Below, piece by piece: positions 45,241 through 53,255 of a stretch of 64,000 nt of DNA (position 1 is the stretch's first letter; every line of letters starts with the position of its first letter). Both the position numbers and the translations under genes were made by a program. The notes under the pieces were generated by a model. It searched no databases. It saw only the letters and a list, made by a program, of their open reading frames with translations, and had not been told where the DNA came from. The stretch lies in assembly GCF_001096185.1 (NCBI RefSeq), contig NZ_CRPU01000006.1, positions 81,896-145,895 on the forward strand, given 5' to 3'. The DNA comes from Streptococcus pneumoniae (GTDB lineage Bacteria; Bacillota; Bacilli; Lactobacillales; Streptococcaceae).

Positions 45241-48200
45241 ATGAATCATCCAGAAAAACAATTAAAATACAGTATACGGAAAGTGAGTGTCGGTGCGGCT
45301 AGTGTTGTCATTGGGGCGCTCTATCTTTTGATGGGAGCTGGGATTGCTCATGCTGATGGTATGGAGTCGGCTAGAGAAGCTGAGAGGACATCAAGCCCGG
45401 CAGATCCAGAACAGTCTGGAACTGGAGAGACAGGAAACAAGCCTGACCTCAACAATCCTGACGCAGTAGCAAGCACCTATAATGCTCCAGTAGCCGAAAA
45501 TCCGCTAGTAGCTCCAGGAAATGCCAAACCTCGTACTCGTGGTAAAAGAGCTCTACCTGATGGGGAGACAGGTGGTACATCGAATGGAACTACAGGAACT
45601 GAATCAGGAGATAACCAGCCAACAAGTGAAGACTCACCTGCCTTAGATGCCAATCGTAAGGGTGACACAGTAAAAGAACACCAGCCCGGGGTCGTTGTGC
45701 CTAAAGACGGAGAAGAGGGTGCGGATGATAAGAATGCCAACTTAAGATTTGATACTCCGAAGGAAAATCTAACTCTTGAAGAATTGTGGGATATTGTAAA
45801 AAATATGCCAGACGACTTCCAAAATAATGAACGTTCTTACTTGCGTAATATGAACACCCTTGGTGATGCTCTGAACTTAAAACCAGGTGAAATTAGAGAA
45901 CTTCATGACTTTGGTGGCTGGCATGCCATTGATAAGGATGGAACCAAAGGGAAATTCGTTATCGGTAGAAAGAACGAACAGGGATACTTCACAGGTTGGC
46001 GTATGAAAGAAGATGGCACGATTGAACAAGGTGGTATGCTTGGTGGAGATGCCTTAGATAATATCTATGTGCACGAACAAGCCTTAGACCGTCGTTTCAG
46101 GTATATGCTCATGCTGGTTAAAGGACGTACACGTGCCAATCGTGACGAGACGGTTTCGGATAAATCGGAATATGATCCACGTGCTCAAAATGAACGTGCG
46201 GATTCAGCCGGTACTCCTTATAAAAATCTTCCATTTTTAGAAAAGGATACATATGATAAATATTCTCCAGGTGTCGTTGGCTATAATGGGATAGAAAAGC
46301 AGTTTACTGCCTTTTCTCCTAAGTTCGGAAGCCGTGTTCGCGTGGAATTTGTAACAGGTTATATCTCAGATGTTAACGGTTCTAAAGGAACCTATCGAGT
46401 AGTCATTAAAACTAAGAATACTGCTGGTCAAGAGAATACGGTATATGATCAAACCATTCACCGTGTAGCGGAGATTGTTCAAAATGAAGACTTGTATAAA
46501 AAAGGTTTGAATGTAGAACAGGCAAATTCCCAAATTATGAAATTTTTCAAAGATGAGTTTCATTACCGTGTTATTCAAATTCGTAATGAGAAAGTAAAAA
46601 ATAGTTCATTAAATCGTGTAAACAAAAATAAATATACAGAAGCACAAAAAGAACTGTACAATAAATTGGATGCAGAAGCTACGGAAGAAGCTAAAAAACA
46701 AGGCGATATTGTGATGAATGTCGACAAGGATTTTATGAGCATATCTAAGTCGAATAAAGCAGGTTCAGACTGGAAGAAAACTTTCACAAAGGGATCATCT
46801 GCAAGTCTAGCGAACACCCTAAATAATTTATTGAAAGAGGTTGAGAAAGATACTCCTGATACCCCAACTTGGCTTAACTCAAGCACTTCTCCAGCTCAAG
46901 CTGATGATAGAACCTATAAACTAATGAATGTTCTTATACCAGGTGCTAAAAAAATAACTTATCATGTTAACGATGATCAACTAGAAGTAGAAACAGAAAA
47001 ATATTCCTATCTTGCTGCTAGAAACGGTAGTAAGGAAGTTGGTATTCAAGGGTCAGATGTAGCAGCAACTGGAACTGCAAATGATTATAATGCTAACCCT
47101 GATAAATTTGAACTTATAAACACTAATACAAAAGTAAATGAACGTAATGGTGGATGGGCTAAATCTAGCTCTGGAGATTTCCAGGAATTCTCACGTTTTA
47201 TAGGAGTAGATAAAGGGATTGTACGTACAAATGTGATTTCTGATAAAGATCTGTCTGATAAGATTAGGGCAGCAGTGGGTCCTGGAGATAGCAATCTAGG
47301 AAAAGGTGGCTACTTCTCTACTGGGGATGTTCTATTAGGAACAGATGTTGTTTCTTATACCGTACAAGTATTTTCAGAGAATAATGAAAGAGTAGGGGTA
47401 AACCCTCAAAGTCACCGTGTTCAGTATAATCTCCCAATTCTAGCTGACTTTTCAGTCATCCAAGATACTGTGGAACCATCACGAAACGTTGTTGAAAAAA
47501 TCATTCCAAAACTAAATATTCCCGAAGAAGATAAAAAGAAAATAACCGAAAAAATCAAGGAAAAGAAGAAAACATCAGAATTGGCAGACCTAATCTCAGG
47601 AAATGTGAAAGTTCGCTATGTTGATGAACAAGGGAAACTGTTATCATTAAAAAATGATACTGGGATTGGAGAAAAGGAAAGTGACGGAACCTACATTACC
47701 AATAAAAAACAACTGATTGGTACAAGTTATGATGTCACAGATAAACAATTAAGTAGCATGACTACTACTGACGGAAAATATTATACTTTTAAAGAAGCAG
47801 ATACAAATTCTGCAAGTTTAACTGGAAATATTGTAAGCGAAGGTAGAACAGTAACCTTAGTTTATCGAGAAAGCGAAGCGCCAGCAGCAACAGGAAGCGT
47901 GACTGTAACGTATAAAGACACAGAGAATAAAACAATCGAAGGATATGAAACACCTAAGAATGTAGTAACAGACGCACCAACTGGAACACAATTCAATACG
48001 GCAACAGATGAATACAAACTAGGTAAGATTACAACAGCTAGTGGTAAAATCTATAAACTAGTGTCAGAAAAAACAGAAGGCACAGAAACTGGGACAGTAA
48101 CAGAAGGAACGCATAATGTCACCTACGTTTATGAGTTGGTCAAAGGCGACGTGACTGTTAAGTACGAAAACGAAGCTGGAGACACAATTGAAACCGCGAA

Positions 48201-49023
48201 AGAAGTTGCCAAAGATGTCGCAACAGGAACAGCTTACGATACGACCACTGCAGAGATTAAGAAAGACCGTATCCAAACAGCCGATGGCAAAGTGTACAAG
48301 CTGAAAGAGGTCAAAGCAGGCTCCGCAGCTGAAACAGGAAAAGTAAGTGATACTCCAGCGGTCATCACCTATGTGTATACCTTAGCAAACGGAAACGTAA
48401 CGGTTCATTACGAAAACGAAGCTGGAGACACAATTGAAACCGCGAAAGAAGTTGCCAAAGATGTCGCAACAGGAACAGCTTACGATACGACCACTGCAGA
48501 GATTAAGAAAGACCGTATCCAAACAGCCGATGGCAAAGTGTACAAGCTGAAAGAGGTCAAAGCAGGCTCCGCAGCTGAAACAGGAAAAGTAAGTGATACT
48601 CCAGCGGTCATCACCTATGTGTATGAGTTAGTGAAAACTCCGGACAATTCAACACCAGATAAACCAACTCCAGAAAAACCGGAGACTCCAAGTCCTCAGG
48701 AACCAGGTACTCCAGGTGTACCAACTCCAGAAGAACCAAACCCACAACCAAATCCAGAGCATCCAAGTGTTCCGACACCAAGTCCAGAACTACCGAACCA
48801 AGAGACTCCAATCCCAGAGCCAATTCCAGAACCAGGTACTTCAAGTCCTGAAACTCCAGTGAGACCAGACCCAGAAGTTCCGACTGATGAAACAGGTAAG
48901 AGAGAGGAATTGCCAAATACAGGTACAGAAGCCAATACTGGCTTAGCTGGTGCAGGATTGTTGACCTTGTTAGCTGGTTTGGGACTAGGATTCTTCAAGA
49001 AAAAAGAAGATGAGTCCGAATAA
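45241..49023 (+). CDS. YSIRK/LPxTG cell-wall surface protein with MucBP repeats
   Basis: A 1260-residue sortase-anchored adhesin-like protein. Signal peptide: KYSIRKVSVGAASVVIGALY (YSIRK type, directs secretion at the septum). Residues 40-170 are low complexity. A folded N-terminal region at about 170-450 (ELHDFGGWHAIDKDGT, then FRYMLMLVKGRTRANRDE) resembles the SasC/FmtB-type ligand domain. A middle region runs to about 780. Four MucBP-like repeats follow at about 789-1130, with the VTVKYENEAGDTIE and ITYVYELVK pattern; the last two are virtually identical. Then a Pro/Glu wall-spanning segment and LPNTG (1224-1228), a hydrophobic helix and KKKEDESE. MucBP domains bind mucin glycans, so a mucosal adhesin is likely. 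It corresponds in position to the pneumococcal MucBP protein upstream of glpF as I recall it. Confidence 0.9.
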   Translation: MNHPEKQLKYSIRKVSVGAASVVIGALYLLMGAGIAHADGMESAREAERTSSPADPEQSGTGETGNKPDLNNPDAVASTYNAPVAENPLVAPGNAKPRTRGKRALPDGETGGTSNGTTGTESGDNQPTSEDSPALDANRKGDTVKEHQPGVVVPKDGEEGADDKNANLRFDTPKENLTLEELWDIVKNMPDDFQNNERSYLRNMNTLGDALNLKPGEIRELHDFGGWHAIDKDGTKGKFVIGRKNEQGYFTGWRMKEDGTIEQGGMLGGDALDNIYVHEQALDRRFRYMLMLVKGRTRANRDETVSDKSEYDPRAQNERADSAGTPYKNLPFLEKDTYDKYSPGVVGYNGIEKQFTAFSPKFGSRVRVEFVTGYISDVNGSKGTYRVVIKTKNTAGQENTVYDQTIHRVAEIVQNEDLYKKGLNVEQANSQIMKFFKDEFHYRVIQIRNEKVKNSSLNRVNKNKYTEAQKELYNKLDAEATEEAKKQGDIVMNVDKDFMSISKSNKAGSDWKKTFTKGSSASLANTLNNLLKEVEKDTPDTPTWLNSSTSPAQADDRTYKLMNVLIPGAKKITYHVNDDQLEVETEKYSYLAARNGSKEVGIQGSDVAATGTANDYNANPDKFELINTNTKVNERNGGWAKSSSGDFQEFSRFIGVDKGIVRTNVISDKDLSDKIRAAVGPGDSNLGKGGYFSTGDVLLGTDVVSYTVQVFSENNERVGVNPQSHRVQYNLPILADFSVIQDTVEPSRNVVEKIIPKLNIPEEDKKKITEKIKEKKKTSELADLISGNVKVRYVDEQGKLLSLKNDTGIGEKESDGTYITNKKQLIGTSYDVTDKQLSSMTTTDGKYYTFKEADTNSASLTGNIVSEGRTVTLVYRESEAPAATGSVTVTYKDTENKTIEGYETPKNVVTDAPTGTQFNTATDEYKLGKITTASGKIYKLVSEKTEGTETGTVTEGTHNVTYVYELVKGDVTVKYENEAGDTIETAKEVAKDVATGTAYDTTTAEIKKDRIQTADGKVYKLKEVKAGSAAETGKVSDTPAVITYVYTLANGNVTVHYENEAGDTIETAKEVAKDVATGTAYDTTTAEIKKDRIQTADGKVYKLKEVKAGSAAETGKVSDTPAVITYVYELVKTPDNSTPDKPTPEKPETPSPQEPGTPGVPTPEEPNPQPNPEHPSVPTPSPELPNQETPIPEPIPEPGTSSPETPVRPDPEVPTDETGKREELPNTGTEANTGLAGAGLLTLLAGLGLGFFKKKEDESE
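48163..48624 (+). repeat. Perfect direct repeat of a MucBP module
   Basis: Bases 48163-48378 recur at 48409-48624 with a period of 246 bases (82 codons) and no difference that I can see. The identity at synonymous sites shows recent duplication or gene conversion. Confidence 0.88.
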
Positions 49024-49042
49024 TATAAAAACGTTGCTTCCT

Positions 49043-49075
49043 GCCAAAAGTTGGATTCTTCATCTGGCTTTTGGC
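49043..49075 (+). other. Hairpin between the two surface-protein genes
   Basis: GCCAAAAG ... CTTTTGGC with a 17-base loop and no T run. It could be a weak attenuator or mRNA-stability element; the two genes are only 101 bases apart. Confidence 0.4.
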
Positions 49076-49124
49076 TCGGAGTCAACAACCTAGAAACTAA
49101 AATAAATGTAAAATTGAGGAAAAT

Positions 49125-51327
49125 ATGTCGAGACAATCAACTAAGAATAAAAAATATGCTTTACGTAAAATCGGAAAATATTTCGGTTCCTGCGTAGTGG
49201 CTACTGTCATTACCCTAGGTGGTGCTGCAATGATGGCACCAAATGTAGTTCATGCTAGTATTGGTAGCGCGGGGGGGGGGTGCAACTGAGAAGATTACAG
49301 ATATTTCTTCTTCCGATGATGGGTATGAAGTCCGAGTTCCTAAAGGGAAGAGGTATGAAAGTGATAATACAGTCGAAAGTCATAAACCTATCTTGAAACA
49401 TGAAGGTCATGACGGTAGAAGTTTTATTTTAAAGGCTGAACCAAGTGAAAATCTGGAAGAAGATAAGATAAACGACCATTTCACTGATTATCCTATGGAT
49501 TCGTTGTTTAAAAACTTGTATGATGAAGATGAAGATGGAGAGATTGACGATAAATATAAAAGAGCTGATGCTATAAATGAAAATGCTGGTAACCCAATTG
49601 CTGGTACAACCTTTGTTGAGCCTAAAGTAAGTGATGTAGATACAAAATACCCTCATCGTGTTGATTCAGGGGTAACGAATATTACTGAGACATATGACAG
49701 TAATAACGATGGGAAACCTGATCGAGCTGACGGTATGATTGATGAACAAGATACTATTGTAGAGGCTAATAAACCGATAGAAGTTAATCCAGAGGAAGAC
49801 AAAAATGTTGTGAAAGAAGATGGGACAGTTGTCTTATCTAAGTATTATCGTATCCATGTTAACGAAGGAGATACAGCCGATAAAGACGATGATGTCTATG
49901 TAGTCGGAACCAAACCAAAAGTAGAAGAAAAAGAACTACCATTTACAACACGCTATATAGAAGATAAAACCAAAGACAAAGATTATCGAGTAACAACTCA
50001 ACAAGGTGTTAAGGGTAAGGAAACAAAAACAACTACTTATACGTTGGATACAACGAATGGTACAGTCACAGAAAATGCTCCAACAACGGATACAGAACAA
50101 CCAACAGAAGAAATTATAACAGTTGGAACAAAACCAAAAGTAGGAGAAACACCGGAGACTCCACAACCGAAACCAGGAGAAACACCAGAAACTCCACAAC
50201 CGAAACCAGGAGAAACACCAGAAACTCCACAACCTGAACAACCAACCGCTCCTGAGGAAGCACCAACTCAACCAGGACAGCCATCTGAGCCTGAAGACCA
50301 ACCAAATCTTAAGGTAGCTCCGCCGACTATCGCTATTGTGGAAGAACCAAATAAAGCAAGCATTGAAGTCACAGCACCTAAGAAAGATGCGGATACGGTC
50401 AAAATTACGTATCCTAAGAGTGATGGCTCTGGTAATGAAGTTCTAACTCTTACGAAGCAATCTTCTGGCGAATGGACTTTAGACAAACAACCTGAACATG
50501 TTACATTAGACAAGAAAACAGGTACTGTAACCATTCCACGAGAATCAGTTGTCAATAAAGAAAAAGTCCAAGCTCGAGCCAAGCATAAAACGAGTGCTTA
50601 TACTCCGTTTGTATACGCTGCTTTATCAATCGAAGCAGCAAACCCAGAGCATCCAGTAACGCTGTGGGTAGATACAGCAGGAACTGAGCTTAAGAAACCA
50701 GTAGTTGGTAAGAAAGAACTTGCTGGCGAAATTGCAGGCTACAAGTGGTTATCTAGTCGCTTAGAAGAAGGTATTTTGACGCATACATTTGAGAAAGTAG
50801 CGAATGGAACTCCAATTTTACCAGAAAGCTCAACTAGTCATCCAATGACTCCATCAAGTTCGCCATCAACTTCAACGCCAGAAAAACCAAACAAAGCTGA
50901 AACTCCAACGGTTCGTACAGTATGGCGCGATGAAAACGGAAAAGACTTGAAGGTTCCATCAGTTGATAAGCAAGAAGCAGGTGAAGTTCCAGGCTATGAA
51001 TTTGTTGAGAGTCACCGTGAGGGAGATAACTTGACAGTTCATGTGTTTAGAACCAAGCAAGCTCAAACTCCTGCTCCAAAAGACCAAACTCCAAGTCCAG
51101 AACAGGCTGCAAGCCCAGTACCATCTAAAGTTTCAGAACAAAAAGGTGAAGCAGTGGCTACAGCTACATCAGAAAAGACAGTAGATCGTGCAACATCTAC
51201 GAAAACATCTGATAAAGCAGAATTGCCAAACACAGGTACAGAAGCGAATGCTAACCTTGCAGCACTTGGACTTCTTGGAGCCCTTAGTGGATTTGGACTT
51301 CTTGCTCGCAAGAAAAAAGAAGACTAA
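49125..51327 (+). pseudogene. LPxTG surface protein, switched out of frame by a G10 tract
   Basis: ATG 49125, after ttgaggaaaat, starts a signal peptide (KYALRKIGKYFGSCVVATV, ending APNVVHA). Fifteen bases later the frame enters ten G residues (49271-49280) and stops at TGA 49287-49289. The rest of the protein is open in the +1 frame to 51327. With nine G (or 12, or 6) the two frames join as GSAGGGATEKITD and give a 733-residue protein. Contents: an acidic Asp-rich N-region, Pro repeats (GETPETPQPKP, three times), a beta-sandwich module VAPPTIAIVEEPNKASIEVT, two short repeats (TLWVDTAGTELKKP and TVWRDENGKDLKVP), then LPNTG and the basic tail RKKKED. I treat it as a phase-variable gene in the OFF state, not a dead pseudogene. 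Confidence 0.85.
49271..49280 (+). repeat. Poly-G tract (G10) in the coding sequence
   Basis: Ten consecutive G just after the predicted signal-peptidase site. Loss of one G restores the reading frame. Confidence 0.95.
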
Positions 51328-51342
51328 AAACTCATAGTTTTT

Positions 51343-51370
51343 AAGAAGATGATTTGTCATCTTCTTTTTT
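51343..51370 (+). terminator. Terminator after the second surface-protein gene
   Basis: AAGAAGATGA-tttg-TCATCTTCTT followed by a T run. Confidence 0.92.
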
Positions 51371-51410
51371 TGGCTCATTGTCAACTGTAGTGGGTTGAAG
51401 AAAAGCTAAG

Positions 51411-51558
51411 CTCGAGAAAATCTCTTCAAACCGCGTCAACGTCGCCTTGCCGTAGATATATGTAACTGACTTCGTCAGTCTTATCTGCAACCTCAAAGCA
51501 GTACTTTGAGCAACCTGCGGCTAGTTTCCTAGTTTGCTCTTTGATTTTCATTGAGTAT
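51411..51558 (+). repeat. BOX element (A-B-C)
   Basis: boxA-like start (ctcgagaaaatctcttcaaa), one boxB with ctgacttcgtcag, boxC end cattgagtat. Confidence 0.9.
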
Positions 51559-51571
51559 AAGATTAAGAAGA

Positions 51572-51701
51572 GGCTGAGAAAAAGCCTCTCAAATCAGAAA
51601 AACGCATAGTATCAGGTGTTCAAAACTTGAGACTATGCGTTTTATTGTGGGAAGATTTACTTTATTTTCTCCGGAAGTTGAGTTTTGGTCCAGTCTCTTT
51701 A
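51572..51701 (+). repeat. SPRITE-like terminator repeat
   Basis: Ends are gaggctgagaaaaagcctct and agttttggtccagtctct; the centre is AAAACGCATAGT ... ACTATGCGTTTT plus T-rich sequence, resembling a terminator. Related copies lie inside BOX elements at 42165 and 56352. The name SPRITE is from memory of pneumococcal repeat families and should be checked. Confidence 0.55.
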
Positions 51702-51717
51702 AATTATATGTTATCTT

Positions 51718-51814
51718 AAATTCAGAACAGAACATTATAACTTATAAAACATTGCTAGAAATTGATTCGACTTTACTATCCTATTTGTTCAGAGTTTATT
51801 TCCTTTTGCTATAA
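51718..51814 (-). repeat. Degenerate RUP element
   Basis: Core taaaacattgctagaaattg and end ttccttttgctata match RUP read on minus. 51815-51848 shows nothing further. Confidence 0.6.
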
Positions 51815-51848
51815 AGTTTGAATTTCTTTTGTTTTTTCTACTCTTTTT

Positions 51849-51893
51849 CCGAATAAATAGATAGAAGCATCAAATCTAGTAAATTAGATTAAA
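51849..51893 (+). repeat. Conserved Rpn leader (copy D)
   Basis: ccgaataaatagatagaagc, then AATCTA-gtaaat-TAGATT, a compensated variant of the hairpin in copies A and B, followed by TGC-TATAAT at 51899-51907. Confidence 0.8.
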
Positions 51894-51922
51894 AAATGTG
51901 CTATAATGAAAGGAGAGCAAAC

Positions 51923-52894
51923 ATGACTGTACGTCATCCGGGCATCAGCCCAACCAATGACTTGGTAGCTAAGAAAATCTTTAGCAATCCAGAAATCACT
52001 TGTCAATTTATTCGCGATATGCTGGATTTACCAGCTAAAAATGTGACCATTTTGGAGGGAAGTAACATTCATGTCTTGCCTTCCTTACCGTACTCGGCAC
52101 AGGATTTCTATACCAGTATAGATGTTTTGGCGGAGTTGGATAATGGAACACAAGTAATCATTGAGATTCAGGTTCATCATCAGAATTTTTTCATCAATCG
52201 CCTGTGGGCTTACTTGTGTAGTCAGGTCAATCAAAATCTTGAAAAAATTCGCCAACGAGAAGGTGACACACACCAGAGCTACAAACACATAGCACCAGTA
52301 TATGCTATCGCAATTGTGGATAGCAACTACTTCTCAGATGACTTGGCTTTTCACAGCTTTAGTATGCGAGAGGACACGACAGGTGAAGCCTTAACCATCA
52401 CAAATAATGGCCAAGAAAACCATCTGGTCAAGATGGCATTCTTGGAATTAAAGAAATACAGAGAAACCAGCAAAGATGAGGTTCGCAAGCCATGGTTGGA
52501 GTTTTTTGGGAACAAGCCCTTTACTCAACAACCCGAGCGAGCCATCAGCCAAGCAGACCAATTGCTAGACTATAAGAGCTGGTCCGAGGAGGATAGGGAA
52601 ATGTTTAGTCAACTACGTATGCGAGAAGAACAAGCCTTGTTAGCACAGGACTATGCTTTGGAAACCGCTAGGGCTGAGGGGGTTGAACAAGGTTTAGAAC
52701 AAGGTTTAGAACGTGGTCGCGCAGAGGGCATTGAACAGGGACTTGAACGAGGACGATCTGAGGGTATTGAAGAGGGTTTGAAAGTAGGTTTACTAAATCT
52801 AGTCCGCCAAGGTCTTCTAACATCTGAGGTTGCAAGCCAACAATTGGGAATGACCGTAGCTGAGTTTGAGGCACTGTTGAAAAAACATAAGTGA
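51923..52894 (+). CDS. Rpn-family nuclease / PDDEXK_2 (copy D)
   Basis: A 323-residue intact member. The core Asp 67 and E-x-Q 81-83 are present, and residue 61 is Asp. Residues about 252-290 are GVEQGLEQGLERGRAEGIEQ-type charged repeats; the tail is VASQQLGMTVAEFEALLKKHK. Compared with copy A the repeat region and the few residues before it (ALETARAEG in place of ALEQAEEKG) differ, while the first 240 residues are nearly identical. The start is ATG 51923 after aaaggag; the TATAAT at 51902-51907 is so close that the ribosome binding site would lie at the very 5' end of its transcript. The internal start is ATG 52601. Confidence 0.87.
   Translation: MTVRHPGISPTNDLVAKKIFSNPEITCQFIRDMLDLPAKNVTILEGSNIHVLPSLPYSAQDFYTSIDVLAELDNGTQVIIEIQVHHQNFFINRLWAYLCSQVNQNLEKIRQREGDTHQSYKHIAPVYAIAIVDSNYFSDDLAFHSFSMREDTTGEALTITNNGQENHLVKMAFLELKKYRETSKDEVRKPWLEFFGNKPFTQQPERAISQADQLLDYKSWSEEDREMFSQLRMREEQALLAQDYALETARAEGVEQGLEQGLERGRAEGIEQGLERGRSEGIEEGLKVGLLNLVRQGLLTSEVASQQLGMTVAEFEALLKKHK
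52588..52603 (+). other. Internal ribosome binding site and ATG in copy D
   Basis: gaggaggatagggaa then ATG 52601, in frame; would yield a 97-residue C-terminal protein. Confidence 0.55.
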
Positions 52895-52935
52895 GAAATC
52901 TGTAAATATTACACGATACAAAAACAACTAAAAAG

Positions 52936-52979
52936 GATAGCTAAATTTCTTGATGTAAAGAGTTTGGCTATCTTTTTTT
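52936..52979 (+). terminator. Terminator after copy D
   Basis: GATAGC ... GGCTATC stem followed by TTTTTTT; the same element as at 43462-43505. Confidence 0.85.
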
Positions 52980-53030
52980 ACTTAATGTATTGTTATTTTC
53001 AAGAAAGTTTGAACTTTTCACTCTCTTTTC

Positions 53031-53074
53031 CGAATAAATAGATAGTAGCAGTGAATCTAGTAAACCTAGATTTA
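53031..53074 (+). repeat. Conserved Rpn leader (copy E), split by BOX
   Basis: ccgaataaatagatagtagc and AATCTAG-taaac-CTAGATT are present, but a BOX element follows at once; the promoter-like gtggtataataaaaggagg lies on its far side at 53231-53249. Confidence 0.8.
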
Positions 53075-53224
53075 ATACTCTTCGAAAATCTCTTCAAACC
53101 ACGTCAACGTCGCCTTGCCGTATATATGTGACTGACTTCGTCAGTCTTATCTACAACCTCAAAACTGTGTTTTGAGCAGCCTGCAGCTAGTTTCCTAGTT
53201 TGCTCTTTGATTTTCATTGAGTAT
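53075..53224 (+). repeat. BOX element inserted in the leader of copy E
   Basis: boxA start atactcttcgaaaat, boxB, boxC end cattgagtat. Compare the uninterrupted leader of copy B. Confidence 0.92.
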
Positions 53225-53255
53225 AAAACTGTGGTATAATAAAAGGAGGAAAAGG

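Noticed and set aside
49252-51327. ATG 49252 as the true start of the second surface protein
   Set aside because: It has no ribosome binding site and would give a protein with no signal peptide, while a proper start and signal peptide lie in the other frame just upstream. A sequencing error in the homopolymer remains possible and is noted as a check.
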